From Cytophagales bacterium (GTDB lineage: Bacteria > Bacteroidota > Bacteroidia > Cytophagales > Cyclobacteriaceae): a DNA stretch of 5,386 nt. Where the stretch lies: assembly GCA_029262935.1 (NCBI GenBank), contig JAJCYK010000238.1, positions 1 to 5,386 of the forward strand, written 5' to 3'. The translations under genes were made by a program, and so were the position numbers. Shown here piece after piece: positions 1 to 5,386 of this stretch (positions are counted from its first letter, which is position 1; every line of letters starts with the position of its first letter). The notes below the pieces were generated by a model. The model saw only the letters and a program-made list of their open reading frames with translations. It was not told the DNA's origin and did no database searches.

Positions 1-1113
1 TATGCTGGATTTTTAATCATCAACCTGGAAGTTTTAGAATTTATTATTGACGGTTTGAGTGGAAGCCATAGAATCTTTGCGCCCTACTTAGGTGATTTTT
101 ATACTCTAGCGTTAAACTTCTTTGAATTTTTAGCACTTGCTGTGGTACTGGCATGTATGGTATTTCTCATTCGTAGAAATGCGCTTAGAATTTCCCGTTT
201 TTGGAATTCTGAAATGACAGCCTGGCCACGTTTGGATGCCAACCTAATATTAGTGATTGAAATACTATTAATGGCTGCCATTTTTACCATGAATGCTACG
301 GATCAACTGCTGCAAACCAGAGATGTGTATTATACCACTACTGGTACATTTTTCATTAGCGCCCAGCTCATGCCTTGGTTCGAATCCTTAAATACTGGTA
401 CATTGATATTAATTGAGCGCACCGCTTGGTGGTTACATATCATTGGCATATTAGGCTTTGCTATTTATATTACCTATTCTAAGCATTTGCACATTTTCAT
501 GGCATTTCCAAATACCTATTTCTCAAATTTACAACCTAAAGGAAAAATTGAGAACATGGAAAGCGTCACCAAGGAGGTAAAGATGATGTTGGGAATCGCA
601 GACAGCGCGGGAGAGGCCCCTGCTGAAATTGCACGATTTGGTGCTAAGGATGTAAATGACTTAAGTCGGATCAACATTATGAATGCCTACTCTTGCACAG
701 AGTGCGGTCGATGCACGGCTCAATGCCCGGCAAACCTAACAGGCAAGAAACTATCACCCAGAAAGATTATGATGGATGTTAGAGATCGAGCAGAAGAAGT
801 TGGTCATGCTCAAGCAAAAGGGCTCTCAGGGCTCGAAGATGGCAAATCACTATTGGGCGATTACACAACCAAAGAAGAAATTAATGCTTGTACCAGCTGC
901 AACGCTTGTGTAGAAGCTTGTCCTATCAACATTGACCCGTTATCCATCATTCTTCAGATGCGTCGATTCTCGGCTATGGAAGAATCGTCCAGTCCTGCGG
1001 AATGGAATGGAATGTTTGCAAACATAGAAACTAACTTTGCTCCCTGGAAATTCGCCTCAACCGATCGATTTAATTGGGGACAAGAGTACAATGAATCAAA
1101 TTCAAATTCATGA
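1..1113 (+). CDS. Membrane-anchored 4Fe-4S dicluster protein, HdrC/DsrM-GlpC-like (5' end outside window)
   Basis: The reading frame is open from base 1, so the gene starts upstream; the TTG at 55 is an internal Leu codon. 370 residues are visible (numbered from base 1). The N-terminal half is membrane: hydrophobic stretches at about 1-19, 33-58, 78-100 and 140-160. His146 and His164, 18 residues apart around the last helix, resemble the haem-b ligand spacing of NarI-type cytochromes, so haem binding is plausible but inferred. The C-terminal half is cytoplasmic ferredoxin-like, with two CxxCxxCxxxCP motifs: C232/C235/C238/C242 and C297/C300/C303/C307, enough for two [4Fe-4S] clusters. Families with this layout pass electrons between quinones and a CCG-domain partner, and that partner is encoded immediately downstream with an ATGA overlap. 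The physiological substrate is unknown. Databases usually call such proteins only '(Fe-S)-binding protein'. Confidence is high for the family and low for any specific reaction. Confidence 0.9.
   Translation, partial: YAGFLIINLEVLEFIIDGLSGSHRIFAPYLGDFYTLALNFFEFLALAVVLACMVFLIRRNALRISRFWNSEMTAWPRLDANLILVIEILLMAAIFTMNATDQLLQTRDVYYTTTGTFFISAQLMPWFESLNTGTLILIERTAWWLHIIGILGFAIYITYSKHLHIFMAFPNTYFSNLQPKGKIENMESVTKEVKMMLGIADSAGEAPAEIARFGAKDVNDLSRINIMNAYSCTECGRCTAQCPANLTGKKLSPRKIMMDVRDRAEEVGHAQAKGLSGLEDGKSLLGDYTTKEEINACTSCNACVEACPINIDPLSIILQMRRFSAMEESSSPAEWNGMFANIETNFAPWKFASTDRFNWGQEYNESNSNS
1110..1113 (+). other. ATGA stop/start overlap between the two Fe-S genes
   Basis: The TGA stop of the membrane Fe-S gene (1111-1113) overlaps the ATG of the CCG-domain gene (1110-1112). 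No Shine-Dalgarno-like sequence precedes this ATG, so re-initiation by terminating ribosomes is the likely way the second gene is translated. This would keep the two proteins in a fixed ratio, as expected for subunits of one complex. The overlap is seen directly; the coupling is inferred. Confidence 0.8.
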
Positions 1114-1910
1114 CAGATCCTATTATTAACCGTGTAGCCACCATGGCAGAAATGTCAGCTAAAGGAGAACAGCCGGAAATTCTTTTTTGGGTAGGATGTG
1201 CTGGTTCCTATGATGAAAGATATAAAAATGTAACTAAGGCTTTCGCTAGTATACTTACAAAAGTAGGTATCTCCTTTGCTGTTTTGGGGAATGAAGAAAC
1301 GTGCACCGGAGACCCTGCACGAAGAGCAGGCAATGAGTTTCTTTTTCAAATGCAAGCTATGTCCAACATCCAAGTATTGGACGGATATGAAGTAAAGAAA
1401 ATAGTTACGGCATGCCCTCATTGCTTTAATACGCTCAAAAATGAATATCCCGATCTGGGGGGAAATTATGAAGTATTTCATCATAGCGCCTTTCTCCAAC
1501 AACTGATAAATGAAGGAAAAGTTGGTCTTAAAGGTGGTGGGGCTTTTAAAGGCAAAAAGATCACTTATCACGATTCCTGCTATTTAGGCAGAGCCAACAA
1601 CATCTATGAGGCCCCTCGTAAGGTACTGGAAGCGCTAGATGCTGAATTGGTGGAAATGAAACGGTGTCGCACCAAGGGCTTATGTTGTGGGGCCGGTGGT
1701 GCTCAAATGTTCAAAGATGCAGAATCCGGAAAGAAAGAAGTAAACATAGAAAGGACGGAAGAAGCTCTGGAAACCAACGCTTCAATCGTGGCTGCAGCTT
1801 GTCCCTTTTGCATGACTATGCTGACTGATGGCATAAAGAACAAAGAAAAAGAGAACCAGGTAAAAGTCTTGGACTTGGCCGAACTAATTGCTCAAGCTGA
1901 AGGTTTATAA
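1110..1910 (+). CDS. CCG-domain (heterodisulfide reductase B/D-like) Fe-S oxidoreductase subunit
   Basis: This soluble 266-residue protein has two cysteine-rich CCG domains (PF02754 type) and no signal peptide or membrane helix. The first domain has C30, T64-C65 (in ETCTGDPARR, followed by GNE) and C102-PH-C105. The second has C157 (HDSCYLGR), C192-C193-G (CCGAGG) and C231-PF-C234. A Gly/Lys linker (about 141-150) joins them. In HdrB, HdrD, LutA and GlpC relatives the C...CC...CxxC pattern holds a non-cubane [4Fe-4S] cluster or an equivalent site that handles thiol/disulfide or hydride chemistry. Only the second domain keeps all five cysteines here; the first has Thr in place of one. It overlaps the membrane Fe-S gene and so probably docks on that protein's cytoplasmic face. 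The label 'CoB-CoM heterodisulfide reductase' should not be taken literally, since the methanogen cofactors are not expected in this organism. The substrate is unknown. Confidence 0.9.
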   Translation: MTDPIINRVATMAEMSAKGEQPEILFWVGCAGSYDERYKNVTKAFASILTKVGISFAVLGNEETCTGDPARRAGNEFLFQMQAMSNIQVLDGYEVKKIVTACPHCFNTLKNEYPDLGGNYEVFHHSAFLQQLINEGKVGLKGGGAFKGKKITYHDSCYLGRANNIYEAPRKVLEALDAELVEMKRCRTKGLCCGAGGAQMFKDAESGKKEVNIERTEEALETNASIVAAACPFCMTMLTDGIKNKEKENQVKVLDLAELIAQAEGL

Positions 1911-1929
1911 GAAACAAAAATTTCATACC

Positions 1930-2436
1930 ATGTTTGTACCCTTTGAATCACTTTCTCCTACTGCCCGTATTTGGATTTATCAATCCGACAGACCATTTAA
2001 CACGCAAGAAGAAGATTTTATCATGCAAAATGGTGAAAAATTTATGAATGAATGGGCTGCTCATGGCCAACCGCTACGTGCCTCAATAAGTACCCGTCAT
2101 AGTCACTTCGTGGTGGTAGCAGTAAACAATGAAGCACAATTACCCACCGGTTGTTCAATTGATCAATCCGTAGGTTTTGTACGAGCGATGGAGGAGAAAT
2201 TACAAATTGGATTTTTTAATCGCACAAAAGTCAGCGTTTGGAGTAATAATTCCGTCCTGTTAAAAGATCTGGCCGTTATAAAAAAGGAAATCCAGGAGGG
2301 CATTCTAGCTGAGGACACCCTTGTTTTTAACAATATGATACAATCAAAAGGCGAATTGGATCGATGGATTGTCCCCATTAAAAGCTCCTGGTTAAGTCGA
2401 TATTTTATCCAAACTGCGGGTAATTTAGAGTCTTAA
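1930..2436 (+). CDS. Conserved Bacteroidota protein of unknown function (often labelled 'ABC transporter ATPase')
   Basis: The ATG at 1930 gives 168 residues beginning MFVPFESLSPTARIWIYQ, which matches the usual start of this small family as I remember it. The frame can be opened upstream to a TTG at 1888, but that would overlap the end of the preceding gene and add an unlike, Lys-rich leader. Recognisable parts are the N-terminal RIWIYQS segment (about 13-19), an H57-S-H-F-V-V-V strand, a TGCSIDQSVGF segment (about 73-83) with the protein's only Cys at 75, and a C-terminal segment from W146 to about 157. There is no signal peptide and no membrane helix. I see no Walker A (GxxxxGKT/S), Walker B or LSGGQ signature, so the database name 'ABC transporter ATPase' appears to be a mislabel. 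It lies 19 bases after the CCG-domain gene and is probably co-transcribed. Function is unknown; a role in assembling or serving the Fe-S pair is only a guess from position. Confidence 0.85.
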   Translation: MFVPFESLSPTARIWIYQSDRPFNTQEEDFIMQNGEKFMNEWAAHGQPLRASISTRHSHFVVVAVNNEAQLPTGCSIDQSVGFVRAMEEKLQIGFFNRTKVSVWSNNSVLLKDLAVIKKEIQEGILAEDTLVFNNMIQSKGELDRWIVPIKSSWLSRYFIQTAGNLES

Positions 2437-2518
2437 AATTCGTTAAGATTACACCAGATGCTTAAATTACGGTTACCTTAAATTTAAAGCAAAGAGTATT
2501 GACCAAAAGAGTTGCAGT
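2437..2518 (+). promoter_or_regulatory. Intergenic gap that probably carries the promoter of the OmpA-family lipoprotein gene
   Basis: This 82-base A/T-rich gap is the longest non-coding stretch in the window and the natural place for a promoter. TAAATTTA at 2479-2486 matches seven of eight positions of the Bacteroidota -7 element (TAnnTTTG), but I find no TTG/TTTG about 20 bases upstream, so the assignment is weak. An 8-base direct repeat (CTTAAATT, 2461-2468 and 2477-2484) spans the site with a period of 16; it may be chance in such a sequence. No Shine-Dalgarno sequence precedes the ATG at 2519. Confidence 0.25.
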
Positions 2519-4534
2519 ATGAAACCACTAAACTTACTAGTTTTTCTAACACTTACCGTAATGGTTTGGGCTTGTAGCAAACAAGTCGCTGGACCAAAAG
2601 GTGCTGAAGGAATGTTTGAGCAAGCGGAATATGAAGCAGCTATCACAGCCTATCAAAAGATGTTGCAGGATCGACCAAATGACCCGCAACTTAACTATCG
2701 TATTGCGGAGAGTTATAGACGTTCCAATAGACTCAAGCAATCTGCAGCATACTATGAAACGGCCTTGGAAAATGGTTTGGTTAGCGATTCCGCACAATTT
2801 TATTATGCCTATGCTTTAAAAGCCAATGAGGATTACCCGCAGGCCAACGAGGTATTAAATTCTCTAATTGAAGATACCAATAATACTACACTAGCAAATG
2901 TAGCTCGAAAAGAGTTACAAAACTTAGGTGAGCTAGAGGGTATCAAGGAAAAGAATTACTATGAAATAAGTACTGTAGGACCTTTGAACACGGCGGCAGC
3001 TGAATACTCACCCATGGTCAGTAAAGGAGAAATCTATTTTACTTCCAACCGCAGCGATTCTAAAATATTTAAAACTACCGGGACCCCTTTTTCAGACATC
3101 TACAAGGCCCCAATCAACGGTGTAGATGTTGACATAAGTTCCATTGAGATGCTAGGTGATTTAATAAACACTCCTGGGGTAAACGAGGGAACGATTACCT
3201 TCACCCGCGATGGTAATACCGTGGTCTTCGCTCGTGGAAGTGACGGTGGTAAAAAAAGTACCAAAGAAGTCAATCTTTACCTAAGCCGCTACAACGACGG
3301 AGAATGGTCAGAACCCGAGCTTATGAGTGGAGTGAATAGCCCGGATCATTGGGATTCCGCCCCAGCCTTTAACCGCACCGGGCGTACCATTTACTTTGCC
3401 AGTAACAGACCAGGAGGTCGTGGTGGTATTGACTTGTACGCCGCATCAATAGATGCGAATGGTCGATACGGGAATCCAAGAAATATGGGTAACGATGTAA
3501 ATACTTCCGGAGATGAAATGTTTCCTTTTGTAGATGATGACGGCCGTCTTTTCTTTGCATCCACGGGACATGCTGGTTTTGGCGGGTTGGATGTTTTTGT
3601 GGCTGAACGTAAAGACGGCAAAACAGCCATTCGTAACCTAGGAATACCTGTTAATAGCAGCGAGGATGACTTCGGAATGACTTACACGGATAGAACCCAT
3701 GGATTCTTTACTTCTAATCGAGATGGAGGACAAGGAGACGATGATATTTATTCCTTTATAGACAATTCTCCAGATCGCAAAGTCATAAACTACAAACTAA
3801 CCTTAACTACGCTTACTCCTGATAGCCTTACCGGCGCCAATATTAGTCTAAATAATGTTGCCTTAAAGGTGATGGACCCTAGCGAAAAAATATTACAAGA
3901 GACCACCACAGACGACAACGGGGCAATCACCATTAGTGTGGAACCCGAAAAGGAATACCTCTTCCTGGCTGAAAAGGACGATTTTTTTACTACCCGATTG
4001 ACTTTTAGCACCATCGGTGAAACGATTCCCGCGGATCAATTGACAGAGGAAGTAACCAACAAAAGTTATAACAGGGAAATGGTTTTAGATCGTATCGTGC
4101 TAGCCAAGAGCATTGTCTTAGAAAATATCTACTATGGATATGACTCTGCTAACATCCGGGATGACGCGGCAGTTGAGTTGAACAAGCTGGTGAGTCTGTT
4201 AGAAGATAATCCGCAAATTAAAATTGAGTTAGGCTCACATACAGATAGCAAAGGTCAGGACGACTACAACATGGGGCTGTCAAGACGTCGAGCTGAATCT
4301 GCTGTTAATTATGTAATCTCTAGGGGCATTGACAAAAATAGAATTAGGGCCCGAGGCTATGGTGAAACCCAACCCATTGCGTCCAATAGTAACCCTGATG
4401 GCTCTGACAATCCTGAGGGAAGACAAAAGAATCGTCGTACAGAAATAAAAGTATTCGAGTACAACAAGGACACTGGTCGCATGGAGGAACTTAATGAAAT
4501 CGAACAGCAGACTCCTAATCCGGACGAACAATAG
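2519..4534 (+). CDS. PorE-like outer-membrane/periplasmic lipoprotein: TPR, PD40 propeller, CRD-like and OmpA domains
   Basis: The 671-residue product starts with a lipoprotein signal peptide: K2, a hydrophobic core at 4-17, and lipobox VWAC with Cys19 as the acylated residue. Next come TPR-type helices (about 29-135). A PD40/WD40-like beta-propeller (about 150-415) follows, with at least five blades marked by motifs such as YFTSNR (173-178), YFASNRPGGRGGIDLY (292-307), FFASTGHAGFGGLDVF (345-360) and FFTSNRDGGQGDDDIY (396-411). A beta-rich segment (about 423-495) resembles the carboxypeptidase regulatory domain. The OmpA C-terminal domain is at about 535-647; SHTD (573-576) and LSRRRA (587-592) place D576 and R591 15 residues apart, as for the meso-DAP-binding pair of OmpA. 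A polar acidic tail ends the protein. This domain order is that of PorE (PG1058), a type IX secretion component that anchors to peptidoglycan. Bacteroidota carry several such paralogues, so orthology is not proven. It probably forms its own transcription unit, with a gap before and a terminator after it. Confidence 0.93.
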   Translation: MKPLNLLVFLTLTVMVWACSKQVAGPKGAEGMFEQAEYEAAITAYQKMLQDRPNDPQLNYRIAESYRRSNRLKQSAAYYETALENGLVSDSAQFYYAYALKANEDYPQANEVLNSLIEDTNNTTLANVARKELQNLGELEGIKEKNYYEISTVGPLNTAAAEYSPMVSKGEIYFTSNRSDSKIFKTTGTPFSDIYKAPINGVDVDISSIEMLGDLINTPGVNEGTITFTRDGNTVVFARGSDGGKKSTKEVNLYLSRYNDGEWSEPELMSGVNSPDHWDSAPAFNRTGRTIYFASNRPGGRGGIDLYAASIDANGRYGNPRNMGNDVNTSGDEMFPFVDDDGRLFFASTGHAGFGGLDVFVAERKDGKTAIRNLGIPVNSSEDDFGMTYTDRTHGFFTSNRDGGQGDDDIYSFIDNSPDRKVINYKLTLTTLTPDSLTGANISLNNVALKVMDPSEKILQETTTDDNGAITISVEPEKEYLFLAEKDDFFTTRLTFSTIGETIPADQLTEEVTNKSYNREMVLDRIVLAKSIVLENIYYGYDSANIRDDAAVELNKLVSLLEDNPQIKIELGSHTDSKGQDDYNMGLSRRRAESAVNYVISRGIDKNRIRARGYGETQPIASNSNPDGSDNPEGRQKNRRTEIKVFEYNKDTGRMEELNEIEQQTPNPDEQ

Positions 4535-4557
4535 CTCAACTAATAATATTTATAATG

Positions 4558-4592
4558 GAAGAGCTCCCAAATCGGGGGCTTTTCTTATTTTT
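4558..4592 (+). terminator. Rho-independent terminator after the OmpA-family lipoprotein gene
   Basis: An 11-base-pair stem pairs 4558-4568 (GAAGAGCTCCC) with 4574-4584 (GGGGGCTTTTC) around the loop AAATC; two pairs (G4561-T4581 and T4565-G4577) are G-U wobbles. The T-rich run extends from the 3' arm to 4592 (TTTTCTTATTTTT). It begins 23 bases after the upstream stop codon. The opposite strand lacks a comparable T run, so it should act mainly in the + direction. The tail ends only five bases before the purM ATG. Confidence 0.85.
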
Positions 4593-4597
4593 ACACC

Positions 4598-5386
4598 ATG
4601 AGTGAGCGTTACCAACAACGAGGCGTTTCTGCTGCCAAAGAAGATGTACATGCAGCCATTGAAAACCTTGACAAAGGACTCTTTCCCCAGGCTTTTTGCA
4701 AGGTAGTCCCTGATCTGCTGGCCGGTGATCCTGATTATTGTAATATCATGCATGCAGATGGTGCAGGCACCAAATCAAGTCTGGCTTATTTGTATTGGAA
4801 GGAAACAGGAGACCTGGATGTATGGCGAGGTATAGCTCAAGACGCCATAGTAATGAACATCGACGATCTACTGTGTGTGGGAGCCATGGACAACATTCTG
4901 GTCTCTTCTACTATTGGCCGCAACAAAAATTTAATTCCTGGAGAAGTTATAAAAACCATAATTGATGGCACTGAGCAGTTTCTGCAACTGTTGCGAGATC
5001 ATGGTGTGACCGTTCACAGTACCGGCGGTGAGACTGCCGACGTGGGAGACTTGGTACGGACCATCATTGTTGACAGTACAGTGACCGCCCGGATGAAGCG
5101 ATCTGAGGTCGTTGACAATGCCGCAATAGTACCAGGAGATGTTATTGTAGGACTTGCGTCATTCGGACAGGCCTCCTATGAAGATAAGTACAACGGGGGT
5201 ATGGGCAGCAATGGGTTAACCTCTGCCAGGCATGATGTATTTGCCAAATATTTGGCTCATGACTACCCAGAAAGCTTTGACCCAGCTGTACCTGATCATT
5301 TAATTTATAGTGGCACAAAGAAACTAAACGACTCAATAGTGGGCTTGGACGTGGATGCCGGTAATCTTGTATTAGCTCCTACCCGG
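4598..5386 (+). CDS. purM: Phosphoribosylformylglycinamidine cyclo-ligase (AIR synthase), 3' end outside window
   Basis: PurM makes aminoimidazole ribonucleotide (AIR) from FGAM and ATP, the fifth step of de novo purine synthesis, in the cytoplasm, normally as a homodimer. The ATG at 4598 opens a frame of 263 codons with no stop to the window end; the Bacteroidota form is, as I recall, about 390 residues, so roughly the last third is missing. Signatures in order are the N-terminal YQQRGVSAAKEDV, the ATP/phosphate motif DGAGTKS (54-60), MNIDDLLCVGA (86-96), GGETADVGD (143-151), GLASFG (185-190) and SNGLTSARHDVF (204-215). Compared with the E. coli-type enzyme, in which SSG is followed almost directly by HSNG, this protein has about 11 extra residues (within 191-203), which I recognise as the Bacteroidota variant. 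No Shine-Dalgarno sequence is present and the upstream gene's terminator ends five bases before the start, so the source of its transcript is unclear. No other purine gene is visible. Confidence 0.95.
   Translation, partial: MSERYQQRGVSAAKEDVHAAIENLDKGLFPQAFCKVVPDLLAGDPDYCNIMHADGAGTKSSLAYLYWKETGDLDVWRGIAQDAIVMNIDDLLCVGAMDNILVSSTIGRNKNLIPGEVIKTIIDGTEQFLQLLRDHGVTVHSTGGETADVGDLVRTIIVDSTVTARMKRSEVVDNAAIVPGDVIVGLASFGQASYEDKYNGGMGSNGLTSARHDVFAKYLAHDYPESFDPAVPDHLIYSGTKKLNDSIVGLDVDAGNLVLAPTR

Noticed and set aside
55..57. TTG as the start codon of the first gene
   Set aside because: The same frame is open to base 1 and encodes a hydrophobic, family-like segment (LIINLEVLEFIIDGL) before it, so the gene simply begins upstream of the window.
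1155..1571. 138-codon open frame on the - strand opposite the CCG-domain gene
   Set aside because: It lies entirely within a well-supported gene, has no recognisable domain and is compositionally what an antisense frame would give.
1888..1929. Upstream TTG start adding 14 residues to the third gene
   Set aside because: It would overlap the end of the CCG-domain gene, and the added residues (MLKLKVYKKQKFHT) do not look like the family N-terminus, whereas the ATG at 1930 gives the expected MFVPFE-type start.
2429..2450. Inverted repeat TCTTAA/TTAAGA at the stop codon of the third gene as a terminator
   Set aside because: The stem is only six perfect pairs, nearly all A-T, overlaps the stop codon and has no T run after it (TTACACC follows). 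It is probably chance.
3369..3630. Two overlapping - strand open frames inside the PorE-like gene
   Set aside because: They are antisense to the conserved PD40 blades; the openness follows from the codon pattern of the coding strand.
3410..3760. Repeated GGxGG(I/L)D coding blocks as a DNA repeat or CRISPR-like array
   Set aside because: The similarity is at protein level (propeller blades); the DNA copies differ and the spacing is that of protein blades.
4550..4753. 67-codon open frame on the - strand across the terminator and the start of purM
   Set aside because: It reads through the terminator hairpin and antisense to conserved PurM motifs, with no recognisable product.

Overview
The window looks like a chromosomal segment of an aerobic or marine-type member of the Bacteroidota. 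This rests on gene content: a Bacteroidota-style membrane Fe-S protein paired with a CCG-domain protein, a small conserved protein usually seen in that phylum, a PorE-like TPR/propeller/OmpA lipoprotein, and the distinctive long-loop form of PurM. It also rests on the lack of Shine-Dalgarno sequences before the starts, on A/T-rich leaders, and on a terminator of the type common in the phylum. I cannot resolve the class or genus. All five supported genes are on the + strand, densely packed, with similar codon use and no sign of mobile DNA, CRISPR, tRNA or rRNA.

Layout. Positions 1-1113 hold the 3' part of a membrane-anchored dicluster 4Fe-4S protein whose start lies before the window. It overlaps by ATGA a soluble heterodisulfide-reductase-type protein with two CCG domains (1110-1910). 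After 19 bases comes a 168-residue Bacteroidota protein of unknown function (1930-2436). These three probably form one operon. The first two are expected to act as an electron-transfer unit between the membrane quinone pool and a cytoplasmic thiol/disulfide or organic substrate. Nothing in the window identifies that substrate.

An 82-base gap precedes a 671-residue lipoprotein (2519-4534) with TPR, PD40 beta-propeller, carboxypeptidase-regulatory-like and OmpA peptidoglycan-binding domains. This is the architecture of PorE of the type IX secretion system and its paralogues. A strong hairpin with a T-rich tail (4558-4592) ends that transcript only five bases before the start codon of purM (4598 to the window end). 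purM encodes AIR synthase of purine biosynthesis and runs off the 3' edge.

Most of the window is ordinary core genome. The points that deserve a second look are the redox operon with its uncharacterised third member and the terminator that abuts the purM start. I see no evidence for a new defence, mobile or RNA system.
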